Shown in pieces: positions 26,813 to 38,332 of a stretch of DNA of 64,000 bases; within the stretch, counting starts at the first letter, position 1; each line of letters starts with the position of its first letter. Source of the DNA: Piper betle (taxonomy: Eukaryota > Streptophyta > Magnoliopsida > Piperales > Piperaceae); assembly GCA_033002965.1 (NCBI GenBank), contig JAURVB010012978.1:1-64000 (forward strand), given 5' to 3'. The notes under the pieces were generated by a model, which worked only from the letters and a program-made list of their open reading frames with translations, did no database searches and was not told the origin of the DNA. The position numbers and the translations under genes were made by a program.

Positions 26813-27764
26813 AAATAGGGCAAACTTTTCCTCAGCCTAGGGCAAGAAAAGTTTCATGCCCCAAGCTCTAATCTGGATAGTCATTGTGATCGGAAGAGCC
26901 AAATTTGATAAAAAAATATCTTCCACCCCACTTTCGTCGGCGGCCAAGTTCTAGCCACAACTGGCCAGGTAGCGGGGGGCATCCGCGGTAGGGAGCGAGG
27001 GAGTTGGGGGCATCCGTGGTAGGGGAGGGGGAGTCACCGATGGCTGGGAACCGGTAGGGGTGGTGACCATGGCGGGATGGCAGGGTTGATGGGGAGCGGG
27101 GAGGGAGGACATACACAGCGAGGGAGGCGGGGAGCAAGGTAGAGGAGGGAGGGGTCAAGGGGGAGGTGGTGGCCGTGGTAGGACGGTGAGGTCGAGGGGG
27201 AGTGGGGAGGGGCGTCGCCTACGACTCCCTCCTCTACCCTGCTCCCCCCCTCCCCGCCATAGATGCCCCCCACCCTGCCGCGAATGCCCCTCCTCCTAGC
27301 TCCCCTTCGACCCAGTTGTCCCGCCGCGGGGCAAGGGCGTCCGCGGAGGGGGAGGGGGAACAGGTAGAAATTTTAGTTTTTTTGCTGGGCAGCCAGATTT
27401 GCCCACCGCTAGCTAGGTCCAACTGCCGCAAGTTAGATTTGGCCTTCCCATGGCCAAATCTGGTCGGGGGAAGGCCAAGTCCAACCTATGGCAGCTGGAC
27501 CTGGCTGGCGACGGCCAGATCCGGCCACCCTTAAAAAACAGCCAAATCTTTGGCCGCGCGGCCCAATCTAGTTGTGACAAGCTTTGTCTGGTAGCCTTGC
27601 AGCCGGATTTGGCCAGTGGGCAGCCAGATCTGGCCGCGGTTGGCACGGTCGTTGGGTGACAATTTTTTTTTTAAACGATAAATATGGATCGTTCTTATCA
27701 TTGGATGACCTTGATCATAGTGTAAGGCAGAAAAATATTTCTGCCCCGGGCGCACCTTAGCCCT

Positions 27765-27768
<4 letters not shown>
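26813..27768. mobile_element. (TA)n-bounded element (~950 bp)
   Basis: The left end AGGGCAAGAAAAGTTTCATG, CCCCAAGCTCTAATCTGG and TGTGATCGGAAGAGCC pairs in inverse orientation with the right end, which reads inwards GGGGCAGAAATATTTTTCTG and TCATCCAATGATAAGAACG. Both match the right end of the element at 4243-7996. The right flank is (TA)n (27769-27811); the left abuts the previous element. A run of CCAGATTTGGCC-type repeats fills 27390-27650. No gene recognised. Confidence 0.55.
27390..27650. repeat. Degenerate short repeats around GCCAGATCTGGCC
   Basis: Motifs CAGATTTGCC, CCAAATCTGG, CCAGATCCGGCC, GCCAAATCTTTGGCC and CCAGATCTGGCCGCGG recur every 20-50 bp on both strands, giving many small potential hairpins. 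Confidence 0.6.
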
Positions 27769-27811
<43 letters not shown>

Positions 27812-27813
<2 letters not shown>

Positions 27814-28442
27814 CATTAAGGATTAACCTTCAATTAAAATTGGTCTAATAAAGTTAAAGTTATTGAGGTTAAGATGATTTAATAAGAGTATGAGGTTACA
27901 AATTGTGTAGAAACTTAAACGCTTGCTTCTAATTTATAATGAGATAATATAGAATTAAAAAAAGACTTAAGGTCACAATTAGGTATATCTAAAAGGTCAT
28001 GTTTTTCAAGTTGGATGTATCATTTTTTTTCTGATATCCCATTACCAATAATAAATGAAGATTATATATAATAATTTAGTGGGTCCAAATTTATGAGATC
28101 AACGTTCAGATTTCTTCATAAAGATTAAAGTGCGTTTTTGGTATATTTTATTTTTCTTGATGATTTAACATGAATATCAATCTTGGAGAATATATCAAGT
28201 CAAGTTTTCTAACGCTTTATAAATTTTAAATGGGGAAAGAGAGTTTTAATATATGTATATATTTTTTGTTTTTGTTGTTGTAATAAAGTGATATCCTTTA
28301 GTCTTCGTTTAGTCATTGCGCAGCGGCAAACCGTGAGACCCTAAAGATAGTAAGTCATTTTTTTGTTTTCTAGATAATTTTTTTTCTAAGATTCTATACA
28401 AATTTTGATATGAAATCAAGATAGTTACCTTTTAGAAGATTT
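27812..28442. other. AT-rich intergenic DNA
   Basis: No gene or element ends recognised between the (TA)n tracts at 27769-27811 and 28443-28462. Confidence 0.5.
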
Positions 28443-28554
28443 TATATATATATATATATATAGGGAAAAGGCGGGCTGTGCTGCAGCACAGCTAGCTTAG
28501 CTGTGCTTCATTTTTGTGGCAGCCATAGGATTTTATCCAACGGCCTAAGGGTGG

Positions 28555-28620
28555 ACCACGTTGCTCGCGCTCCTTTTAACATGCGCCACCACGTTGCTCG
28601 CGCTCCTTCTAACATGCGCC
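28555..28620. repeat. 33-bp direct tandem duplication
   Basis: ACCACGTTGCTCGCGCTCCT and TAACATGCGCC are repeated back to back (28555-28587, 28588-28620) with a single difference. Confidence 0.85.
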
Positions 28621-28811
28621 ACCCCCCTCACGTCATTCCAACCGGATCTTCTTCGACAAAAAATCCCCCGCCATTTCGCGGCCATCACCGTCACAACTCC
28701 AACACCTTCGCCTTCGCCGACGCTGTCTTCTCTGCCTGGACGCCCTTACAGACCCCCCACCACCATTGCCGGCGCCATGGCCATGTCACTCCAGAACCCT
28801 AAGTCCCGCCC

Positions 28812-29222
28812 ATGGTGAACGTAGACAAGCTTAGCCACGGGATCTTCTCCATTTTGGAGGCCCAGTTCTTGTTCGGCTACCCGCCCAACAACAAACCCAA
28901 GAACGCCACTCCCCCGGCCCTCGTCTGTGACGTCGGCCGCATCCGCATCTTCTCCGTCGATGGCGCCGGCCCGACCGACGACCTCTTCGCCGCCGCCTCA
29001 GTCGCCCGCCTCGAATCCGCCCTCCGCCGCTCCTCCTCCCTCCCCAACTTGTTCGACCTCGCCGCCGGCTCCGGCCATGGCGGTCTCCTTGTCTCCCTCC
29101 TCTTCGCCTGCGGCCCCGACGCCAGCCTGCTCTTCTCTGCCACCGACGCTTTGCCTTCCTCGCCGATCTCCCCCGCCCCCGCAAGAGCCGGTTCAGCCTC
29201 CTCTGTCGCTGAGGAGGCTTAG
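28812..29222 (+). pseudogene. Captured fragment of a patatin-like protein gene (PLP6/7 type)
   Basis: The ORF reads VDKLSHGIFSILEAQFLFGY, then IRIFSVDGAGPTDDLFAAAS, LFDLAAGSGHGGLLVSLLF. SIDGAGPTD and FDVAAGSGxGG are hallmarks of the patatin-like subfamily in which the oxyanion and GTSTGG motifs are replaced (DGAG; GSGxGG). Only the N-terminal ~110 residues are present; the ORF ends in unrelated sequence at 29222 and a +1 frame (RFAFLADLPRPRKS) seems to continue the gene briefly, suggesting an indel. No rest of the enzyme follows. It lies inside the (TA)n-flanked element. Confidence 0.8.
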
Positions 29223-29344
29223 CTGGCTGGGTCGTCCCCAAGTCCATCTTCGCCTCCTCCCCTGGCCTCTCCCTCGCCCTGGTACGCTCCCACCATCACC
29301 ACCTCCTCGTTCCACTCCACCCTTTTATATAATGGCGTGTTCCC

Positions 29345-30400
29345 TTGTTTGATGCTGCAAACAAGCATGCAGGAAGCTGCCCAAGGGGAGCTTGCAAATG
29401 CAAGGGGGAGCAGCACCTGTTCCAACCTAGAATTACCCATACCCCCAACAACAACAGAGCAGAGGAGTATGAGAGCAGATGTGGGAGTGATAACATGGAA
29501 GGCGTCTCCGGGGACGATCTAGACGCCGACCACCTGCCCAGAAAGAAGCGCTGCCATCCAAGAACTCGAATCGTATAGATATGTATACATATATACACAT
29601 ATAATCTCTCCCGTCTTCATCATCATGATCATATATAATATTAACTAAGTTTTTTCTTTTTTTGTAACTCTCAGATTGTTCAAAGAATGCCCGCATCCAG
29701 ATGAAAAGCAAAGGGCGGAGCTGAGCAAGAGGCTATGCTTGGAGAGCCGGCGGGTCAAGTTCTGGTTCCAGAACCGCAGCACCCAAATGAAGGTATTGCA
29801 AAACCTCATTTCTTTCGAGCTTATCGTTGTTTTCAAACGTTTTCAACCGATTCTTCAATCTCATTTCTATTTCTCTATTTAAAAAAGAAAATCGAAAGAC
29901 AGTGTTGTGAATCATTTCATTTGACTTTGGTGTCATTGTATACTTTTTGTTGTATTTAAAATTTTCATTTTTTTTGATGTTTTGATCAGACGCGATTGGA
30001 GCGGCACGAGAATGCGATTTTGAGGTCGGAGAACGACGAGCTGCGGGCGGAGAACATAGCGATATGGGACGCGATGCGGAGTCCAATGTGCAGCGGCTGC
30101 AGCGGTCTGGCGGTGCTGGGGAGGCATCCATGGAGGTGCAGCACCTCGACCTCGAGAACGCCCGGCTCAAGGATGAGCTCGACCGCATCTGCGCCCTCGC
30201 CGGAAAGTTCATATGCCGCCCCTCCCCCTCCCCACCGCCGCCACCTTCCCCTCCCTCCCACTCGACTCGCCACCGATAATGTGGTTGGAGAGGTCGATCA
30301 AGCGGTCGATGCTGCTAGAGCTGGCGTTGGCGACCATGGACGAGCAGCTCAAGCTCGCCCAGACTGACGACCCCATCTGGTTGCGGGTTTAGATGGTAAC
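29345..30400 (+). pseudogene. Captured fragment of an HD-Zip class IV homeobox gene
   Basis: 29345-29578 reads ...AEEYESRCGSDNMEGVSGDD and HLPRKKRCHPRTR, the acidic leader and start of an HD-Zip IV homeodomain. After an intron ending CTCTCAG at ~29674, 29675-29793 reads [20 protein letters not shown] and [13 protein letters not shown] (helix 3 with the WFQNR signature; helix 1/2 junction lost). A second intron (about 29794-29990) precedes 29991-30210 with the zipper-loop-zipper ([31 protein letters not shown] with the CxxC loop, [20 protein letters not shown]). Then [20 protein letters not shown] and stops. The homeodomain is incomplete and there is no full ORF. Confidence 0.85.
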
Positions 30401-30619
30401 CATGGTAATAAGGAGACGATCAACTACGAGGAGTATCTCAAGGTGTTCCCTCGGTGTATCGGTCCTAAACCTGTTGGGTATGGGCGGCATCAGAAACGGA
30501 GCTTTGCAGCTTGTGAGATGTTCTTGATCGATCCAACATTGTTTGTGTGATGGTGGAGCTAAGTTTTGTTTTTGTTATGACTTGTTTGGTTGATAGTTGA
30601 GCTCTGCAGCTTGTTTTTG

Positions 30620-30858
30620 TAGCCGGTTCAGCCTCCTCTGCCGAGTTGCAAGTGTTGTCCCCGTTGGTGCCGGTGAGGGAGGTGAGCTTTCTCAGGTTCT
30701 GCAATCAGCAAGCTGAGGGCGTCTGGGCTGTCGTTGACGTCTCTGTTGACGCCGTCCGCGATGGCCCTGGCGGCCCAGTCTACACCGCCTGTCGCCGGCT
30801 GCCCTTCGGCTGTGTGGTGCAGGGCATGCCCAATGGCCACTCCAAGGTGGCTATATAA
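30620..30858 (+). pseudogene. Captured START-domain fragment of an HD-Zip IV gene
   Basis: The plus-strand frame starting at 30646 reads [37 protein letters not shown] and [20 protein letters not shown], the typical central START-domain text of HD-Zip IV factors (LQVLSPLVP...FLRFC...GVWAVVDVS). It is truncated at both ends and is followed directly by the right terminus of the element, so it is a second piece of the same or a related captured gene. Confidence 0.8.
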
Positions 30859-31000
30859 TAACATAGGATGCTGTCCAATATAGTTGTAATATGGTATGCA
30901 ATTTGTGACGCACACAACTGTGTTTTCACCGATCTACCCTCAAGCACAGCTATCTTCGCTGTGCTGCAGCACACAAAACCCACCCTCATATATATATATA

Positions 31001-32188
31001 TCTTTATCTTCATTTTTATCTATGGTATATAAGATTTAATAGTAGATAAGATTTAATCTAAATCCATTTTGGTTGTAAACACAACCAATATGATAACTTT
31101 TGTGCATAGGAAATAATTCATGATGTGTAATTCAAAATTTAAGGGGTTAGGATATTCTCATTATTAATTAATGGGAGTTGGTGTTTTTACAACCTACAAG
31201 AGGTTTATCTTTTGTGTTGTAAAAAGATGTTAATTATAGATATAAATAATGGTAGCTTAAACAATTTCCTAGTCCTCAACGCCTTCTATTTCATGAATTC
31301 ACCACTTCAACGATCTTCGGTGATTATATGGGTATCCAAAATATAAGATAGATAGGTGTTTGTTATCTTAACTACTTTTAGTAGTCTCGTTCCCAATAAA
31401 ATGACGAAATGATTAATTTGTAACAATGGTTTCATGTTGTTGATTTATGGGTATAGTGTAGTATGTATTCTTTTTATGTGACATATTAATTAGTACTAGT
31501 CAGTACTAGTAAAGTAGGAATTACCAATAATACATAAAAAACCACTAAATTTAACCTTTCCTTCAATGCATAATAAAATGTATGAAATTTATATATGATA
31601 ATTTATGACATAGATATTGGTCTTTTACTATTAAGTTAAAATATTTTTAGACTATTTTATGGGAGAAGGTATCATTTACAAATTTCATATCTACCAACTT
31701 TTTACCAAAAACATAAAAAAAGGAGATTTTTTTTGTAAAAAGATTTTAATCTTATATTTATGTTACCATAAGTAACTCTTTGTAAATAATAACAAAGAAA
31801 AATTCATTTATTTTACATCCATTTTTTATGCCAACCAAACAAAACCTTGGTAAATACAAATTAAGGTGGAATCCATTTCAAAAAAGCTCAAGTACTAATA
31901 GCTCGACTAAGGTTGGAAGGCAAACAAATGGGATTCAATTCTAATTTGTAAGCAAAACTAGGCTCCAATTCACTTGATAAAAAACACGCACTTGCTATCT
32001 TTCACCAACAATTCCGTAACCCCCACTGCACACACATCTCCAACCTCAAGTCCACCAAAAGCCCACGCCATCCTCAATCCACCAAAAAGCCCAATCTCTC
32101 AGCTTTCCACATTTGCCCTCCCCAATAAAACCCTTCCAAATACCCTCCCCAGGGTTTTAGGGTTTTAGCTCTCCCCAAGCCGATAGCC
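31001..32188. other. AT-rich intergenic DNA and 5' region of the MORF gene
   Basis: No coding sequence. The last ~200 bp (TTCACCAACAATTCCG... to CAGGGTTTTAGGGTTTTAGC) become C-rich and contain the telomere-box-like AGGGTTTTAGGGTTTTAG at 32152-32169, common in plant promoters of translation- and organelle-related genes. It lies just before the start codon. Confidence 0.5.
32152..32169. promoter_or_regulatory. Telo-box-like motif (AGGGTTTTAGGGTTTTAG)
   Basis: Two AGGGTTTT(A) units in tandem 20-37 bp before the MORF start codon. Telo-box motifs near transcription or translation starts are a known feature of plant genes for ribosomal and organelle-directed proteins; function here is inferred. 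Confidence 0.45.
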
Positions 32189-34842
32189 ATGGCCATGGCG
32201 GCCCGTTCCCGAGCCCAATCCCTCGTCTCCAAGCCCTTCCTATCCTCCCTCTTCGCCCCCCGCACCACTCTCCTACGCCGCCGCCCCCTCGCCGCCGCAC
32301 TCTCCTCCGCCGCCCCGCTCCTCCCCGCGGCTGCCGCCGGTGGCCCTCGCCGCTTCTCCACCCGGCCCACGTCGTCGTCTCTGAACGACCCCTCGCCCAA
32401 CTGGAGCAACCGGCCCCCGAAGGAGACGATCCTTCTCGACGGATGCGACTTCGAGCACTGGCTCATCGTCGTGGAGCCGCCCGAGGGACCCCACCCGCGA
32501 CGAGATTATTGACAGCTATATCAAGACCTTGGCGCAGGTCGTCGGAAGGTCCGTTTTTTCCTTCCGTCTACCTTTTTTGTTGCTTCGATTTCAAGCCCGC
32601 GGTCTTTGTCTGGGTTTTTTTTATTGCGAAAAATGATGCTTTAGAAATGCTAATATGCTAGTTGTAGGGTGAGATTTAGAGTTTCTGATTTGGTCGGTGG
32701 TGTGCGTTAGAAATCTGATGGTAGGTATGTGTATTGATCAGTTGCTTTCCTGTTTAATCATTTATCGATAGTGTGAGTTTGTTCATTGGCAAAAGTAATT
32801 TTATGAAAAAGAATTAACTGCTTACTTGATTAATAGTTTTCAGTTGTGATTATGCGAAATATGAGTAGTTTACTAGTAGTGGAAGGCGGTATTTGGTATA
32901 TTATTATAAAGTAATATTGTTTCAAAATTTATATTAATTTGTACACATGTATTGGAACTTTCCTGTTCATAGAAATTTTGAACATTGGTCATTTAATTAT
33001 GGTACTGGTACTGTGGAATCACATGTTTAGATTTTTCATTTGCCGACAAAGGTCTCCCGAGACATGTTTGAAATGCGTGAGTGATAAATTGAGTATTTTT
33101 TTCTGAGAAAATACGGGCATGGAACAGTAGCTTTCAGTTATATTTTTATAATAGTGCTAATCTGCTCCAAGGTCTTACAGCTAATATTGCTGCAAGACCT
33201 AATCAGATATAAGCAAATAAGCACTCATTGAATATCATTAATGGCAATTTTGAAATTTCAATATTTAATGGTGCTATCGCTCATGCATATCTACTTTCTC
33301 ATTGGACAATATTGGCTGCAAGACCTTACCGCTTATTATTTGGTGTGTGAACGCTGGCAGATGATTGTTATTCAATGTTAAGAAGGATAGTGATTGGTGC
33401 GCGTATGAATTTTTGTTGTATTTTCTATAGAAATTTTACTGTTTTGCTAGTTGATAATAGAATCTGAAGTTGTGCTTGGAATCACATATATTTAGTTTCC
33501 TGATTGCTGTATGCTGCCAATGATGTCCTGAAACATTTCTTTTTGTTTGACTTCTGTTGTTGTTTCTTTCTTTTTTACAGTGAAGATGAAGCACGGATGA
33601 AGATTTACTCTGTGTCAACCAAGCATTACTTTGCTTTTGGGGCCCTTGTCTCCGAGGAGCTCTCATATGAAATTAAAAGTATGTCCTCAAATTTTCAGTC
33701 TGGGGAGATATTTGTTTTTCATGTTAAGATTTTTGAGCTCACCAATACTCCTTTTGCCCTTGTAATAGAATTGCCTAAAGTTAGATGGGTACTTCCTGAT
33801 TCTTATCTGGACGTGAAGAACAAAGATTATGGAGGTGAGTCAAATTTTTGCATGTAGATACTTTGTGGTCTTGCTTTACTGACTTTCTTTGTCTACGTTC
33901 TTGGATAAAATTATTGATGACTGCCCATTTGCAACTTTGTAATTCTTGGTAGTTACCCTATTTCTGTCCATTTCTCTGTGTTGTGTTTTCACTGCTAGGT
34001 GAGCCATTTATTAATGGACAAGCTGTTCCTTATGACCCTAAGTATCATGAAGAGTGGGTTCGGAACAATGCACGAGCAAATGAAAGATCCAGAAGAAATG
34101 ATAGACCACGTAATTTTGATCGCTCTAGAAACTTCGAAAGGAGAAGAGAAAACATGCAGAATCGTGATTTCCAGAACACTGCACCACTGCCACCTTTCCC
34201 GCAGAACCCTGGGCCACCATCAAACTCACCTCCCATGCCCAATGCTCAGACTGCTCCACCAATGCCCAATGCTCAGGCTGCTCCACCAATGCCCAATGCT
34301 CAGGCTGCTCCACCAATGCCCAATGCTCAGGCTGCTCCACATCCACCTTTCTCGCAGAATCCTTGGCCTGGTACCAGTGGATTTCAGAATCAGGGGATGC
34401 ATCCGCCTAATAGCAACATTCCAAAAGCGGATTCCAGAATCAGGGAATGCCTCCACCAAATAGCAGCATCCCGAATAGTGGTTTCCAAAACCCGCCTGGT
34501 GGAGGATTGGGCGGCCCCAATTATCAGAACCATGGAAATTCTGGGTATCCTAACCATGGAGCTTACCAGAATCAAGGCGGCTACCCAAATCAGGGCCCTG
34601 GTTACCAGAACCAGGGAACAGGAGGTGGCTTTCAGAACCAAGGGAATTTCCCAAATCAAGGTAATTACCAAAATCCTGGACCATACCATAACCAGGGCGC
34701 TGGAGGACCGCCTCCTAACAGTGGGTTCCAGAATTCTTATGCGTCAAACAGAGATATGGGAGGTAATCCGAATGCAAATGCCTATCACGGTCAAGACTTG
34801 GCCGGAGGAGCCGCACCCACTATGCCAGGTAGAGACTGTTAA
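32189..34842 (+). CDS. Multiple organellar RNA editing factor (MORF/RIP, DAG-like), with two apparent indels
   Basis: MORF proteins join PPR editing factors in mitochondria/plastids for C-to-U RNA editing. Exons: 32189-32548, 33581-33678, 33769-33834, 33999-34842. The N-terminus is an Arg/Ala/Ser-rich targeting peptide; then [20 protein letters not shown] opens the MORF box, continuing [40 protein letters not shown] and [21 protein letters not shown] basic Arg/Asn stretch follows, then four PPMPNAQAA repeats and an Asn/Gln/Gly/Pro-rich tail ending GRDC, as in MORF1/MORF8. Two frame breaks: near 32485 ([33 protein letters not shown] continues in another frame) and near 34427 ([24 protein letters not shown] continues in another frame). 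Splice sites join in phase. Either sequence errors at G and A runs or a decaying copy. Confidence 0.88.
34228..34340 (+). repeat. Four tandem 27-bp coding repeats (PPMPNAQAA)
   Basis: The unit CCAATGCCCAATGCTCAG plus GCTGCTCCA occurs four times in frame, the first with ACTGCT (Thr). It lies in the Pro-rich linker of the MORF protein and is nearly identical between units, indicating recent expansion. Confidence 0.9.
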
Positions 34843-34942
34843 GTATTTTGGTGTTCCATCAATAGTTTGTTTTATTTTCTCGGGGACTGCAAGTATTTGC
34901 CCTCTGAAGGTGGTGAATCTATCGTCTATTTGTTAATAGCTA

Positions 34943-35435
34943 AAAGTTGACGGTGTTTTGATGGTCGAAGCGTGGTATAAGCCGAACTCTGATAGTTATT
35001 TCGATCGAATGAACGAGAGAATATTTATAACTTTTGAGTGGTCAGCTGTTGTTTTAACTACAATATCTGCAGCTATCTTTATTACTACTCGAAAGTGACT
35101 ATTTTCCGTGTCAATAGTGTAATAGACGAGCAATCAGTAGCTACCTGCAAATTCCCCTGTTAACTAATTTACAAGACTGCTGGGAACGTATCAATCGGAG
35201 CTGATAGCGTGCGAGGTGCAACAAAGCTGTAACCAGATTAGCTGCTCAATTCGCTTTGGAAAAAAACAATCAAGAAGATTAGCTGCCCGGTACTGACATA
35301 AGCCGAAACTAATCAAACTTTATTAAGTTTATGACGGCAAAACCCATTAAAGATTATAACATAAACATTCGTCATCAAGTCTGAGCTACAATTCAATGTT
35401 GCAAGAGAAATACATTCCCCCTTGCAGAATCGACA
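34943..35435. other. 3' flank of the MORF gene
   Basis: No coding sequence recognised between the MORF stop and the pseudogene start. Confidence 0.45.
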
Positions 35436-38275
35436 ATGAAGAAAACAATCCTAGCAACTTTGCTTGTGATACTTAGCTTGTCTGGCTGCAAAGTCAAGTG
35501 CTTATGATGAAAGTCAAGGATTTGATCCCCTGGGACTGGGAGAACTATTGAAGGCCAAAAGATAAAGAATCAAAGAGTGCTTCTATGCATCAACATGGAG
35601 CTTATCCAACCAGGACCTTCAGACTACTTATTCACCAGTTAGTATGGGACCGGGAAGGGCGAATGGTAGCAGATAAGATCACCAAATTGCCTGAACAGCC
35701 AGATGGAGTGATCTTTGCTCAATATGCTGGCTATGTTACTACGGACGCTAACCATGGAAGAACATTAATGTTCTTTTGCATCGTTGAGTCGCCCTACAAA
35801 ATGCGTCATCCAAGCCTCTGGTTCTTTGGCTCATTCAATGGAGGTAATGAAAACCATATATGTAGATCTAGTCTATCAATCTTAATATTTGTGATCTTCT
35901 GCATGTTGTGTATAGAACATTTAATCGCAGCCATAAATGGGATCTCCTCGCGCGAATAATGGACAAATTACACAATTACTTGCAGTGGGGTTGATGGCAC
36001 GAACTTTCATTTTGGCTAATCATGTGAAATTGTGTATGGAATTTATTGGGTAAATTTTCTTGCGGGGCCTGGTTGTTCTTCCCTTGACCCTTGGTAATGG
36101 AGCATTAATGGAGATTGGGCCATTTACAGTCAACACCGTCGGCAAGTCACTCTACCTTACTCCAAGTTGATACTAACAAACAGTTGGGTTTGATACTAAC
36201 AAACAGTTGCATAGGCATGGAACCAAGTTCTGTAAACAACAAACAGTTGATACTAACAAAATTCGAACTACAATCTGAATCTTCTTGCTATACATAACAG
36301 TGGCAAATATGATCTTCCTGGAATCTCCAGCCGGCGTTGGGTTTCCTTACTCCATCATGAGCTCAGATTCTGATCTTAGTGGTGATAAACAGATTGCCAA
36401 TGACACTTAACACTTTTCTTGCGAACTGGTTAGAAAGGTTCCCTCTTACAAGAGCAAAGACTTCTATATAACAGGTGGGTTTCAAGGTGGATATTGACGA
36501 TTAAAAAAAGAGCAATTCAAAATAGTTAATTTTTTTATCTTCTTTGTGGTTTATTAGTTATATTATTATGAATTGTTCAGGTACTTTTTATTTTATATTT
36601 TTATTTTTTCATTTTATAGAATAAATTTAATGATGTTAGAGATGAAATAAACCTTGAACTATTGACTTAATAGTTATTTTAATTGGATTTTAATTATTAT
36701 TTTCTTCGTGAGAGTTGTATTTTATTATGCTTAATATTTTTATTTATTAGTTAATTATTGAATTAAAGTTAGGTCTTGGAGAGAAGATATTTATTAAATG
36801 ATAAATTGATTATACTCTGTTTATGTGAGATTAACAAGATACATTCATAAATTAAATATAAGTGTCTTAGTTAAGAGTTGTAGGAAATTTACAAGGTTAG
36901 TTTAAATCATACACTAGGAGGATTTAACCGTGAGGACTTCGTGAAGCTATGCATATAATAAATTAAATTAATAAAGGGTAATGCACCGAAAGGGTACCAA
37001 ATATTGAAGAGATTTGATATATTTAATTAGGTACACTAAAAAAGGACAATTATATAATAGGAGTTCTAGTGTCTCGTGAAATATAATAGTTAATTTTATG
37101 ATTATAATTATTTTGACGAATAATTAGTTTAAGGAGATTTTATTCTTTTCCATATTATTCACATATTAAAAATTTTAAACTTTAAATTAGATTATATTTT
37201 ATTTTTATTTTATTTTAGATTAGAAGTTAACTTGATAAAAATTATTAAAAATCCATATCCCTTGCTCTAGATAATTTAATTTAAGAATTTTAATTGAGTA
37301 AATAACTATTTTTGGTGAGATCCCTTAAATTGAGTGTAAGGGCAAAGGCAGGTTTAGTGTGTGTCTGAGCTAAATCCCTTTAATAAGGCACATGTTTGTG
37401 AGGCTTGTATGAGCCAAGTAGATAGCCTTGTTTTGAAGAACATCTTTATCTACAACATATTTGCTCCGTTCTGTAGCTCTACTAATTCATCATGGGTGAG
37501 AATTTCCTTCCTACAACCCATTTTCTTTAAACTCGTTCAGATCAACTTAAAATATTGAATTTGCAGTAAGTCTCTTTGAGAGCAGGCCGCAACGTTTGAT
37601 CCTTGCACAGGAGTCTACACTTACTCCTATATGAATCTTCCCGAGGTTCAAAAGGCCATGCAGGCAAATGTTTCGGATCTTCCTGGTCGCTGCAACTTCT
37701 GCAAGTACGGTACTACTATTGATGTAATTAGCGATATTGTAAGGCAGAAATGAAATGATTGGCCAGACACAGTGTTGGCCGACATCCAAGAACTTATGGA
37801 ATGGACTTAAAGAGTATGGTTGTACAGGTAAGTTTGCTATTAAGCTACTTTTGGTGAAGACAGATTGCTTAAACTAGTTTCATAATTTCTTAATCAACTA
37901 GCTAGAACATGTTGATACAATTTGCCTGTGGTGCAGGGCGACGTTGACGGTTTAGTCACACAGTGACTGCAACTATGTTAGGCATCGGCAAGATCAATCC
38001 CTCTGTTAAGGCTGCTAATTGGTATCCTTGGAGCAGTGGAGAGGTAAGAAACTGCATGATCAGTTCAACAAAATTAGTGCTCTACCTGTCGATCAAAATA
38101 TTGGTATGCCAAAATTCTTATGACCTTGAAGGTTGGAGGGCATGCAATTGGATACGAGAATCTGACCTTTGTGACAGTAAGAGGTGCTGTCCACTCTGTT
38201 CCAAGCTATCAGCCTGCTTGAGCCATCACCTTCTTCAATTCTTTTATTGCCTGCAAACTTCCACCTAGAGCCTCT
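35436..38275 (+). pseudogene. Serine carboxypeptidase-like (class II SCPL) pseudogene
   Basis: Pieces in family order on the plus strand: signal-peptide-like MKKTILATLLVILSLSGC (35436); ADKITKLPEQPDGVIFAQYA, GYVTTDANHGRTL (35660-35780); AGPGCSSL then, one frame over, GNGALMEIGPFTVNTVGKSL (36064-36160); [14 protein letters not shown] and SKDFYITG (36303-36473); CEACMSQVDSL and IYNIFAPFCSS (37395-37480); FDPCTGVYTYSYMNLPEVQK (37591-37650); TVLADIQELM, GDVDGL (37770-37955); [20 protein letters not shown] and ITFFNSFIACKLPP (38140-38275). The exon with the catalytic serine (GESYAG) is missing after FYITG, and there are several stops and frameshifts. Asp (GDVDG) and His (VHSVPSYQP) sites remain recognisable. 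Not functional. Confidence 0.85.
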
Positions 38276-38332
38276 CAATACAGTATAAAGTGTAAACTTC
38301 CACCTAGAGCCTCTTAATACAGTATAAAGTGT
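38255..38332. repeat. 39-bp tandem direct duplication
   Basis: AAACTTCCACCTAGAGCCTC followed by TCAATACAGTATAAAGTGT is repeated immediately with one substitution; it covers the end of the SCPL pseudogene. Confidence 0.9.

Larger units (their letters stand above)
28463..30987. mobile_element. (TA)n-flanked element carrying patatin-like and HD-Zip IV gene fragments
   Basis: Bounded by (TA)n at 28443-28462 and 30988-30999. The left end reads GGGAAAAGGCGGGCTGTGCT, GCAGCACAGCTAGCTTAGCT, GTGCTTC; the right end read inwards is GAGGGTGGGTTTTGTGTGCT, GCAGCACAGCGAAGATAGCT, GTGCTTG. These are ~48-bp imperfect terminal inverted repeats, each containing a hairpin GCTGTGCTGCAGCACAGC-type core, followed at the left by TTATCCAACGGCC. 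The cargo is three fragments of unrelated host genes (see entries) in one orientation, with an intron of the HD-Zip gene retained, so capture was from genomic DNA. This is the architecture of gene-capturing elements such as Pack-MULEs; superfamily not established. Confidence 0.8.
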
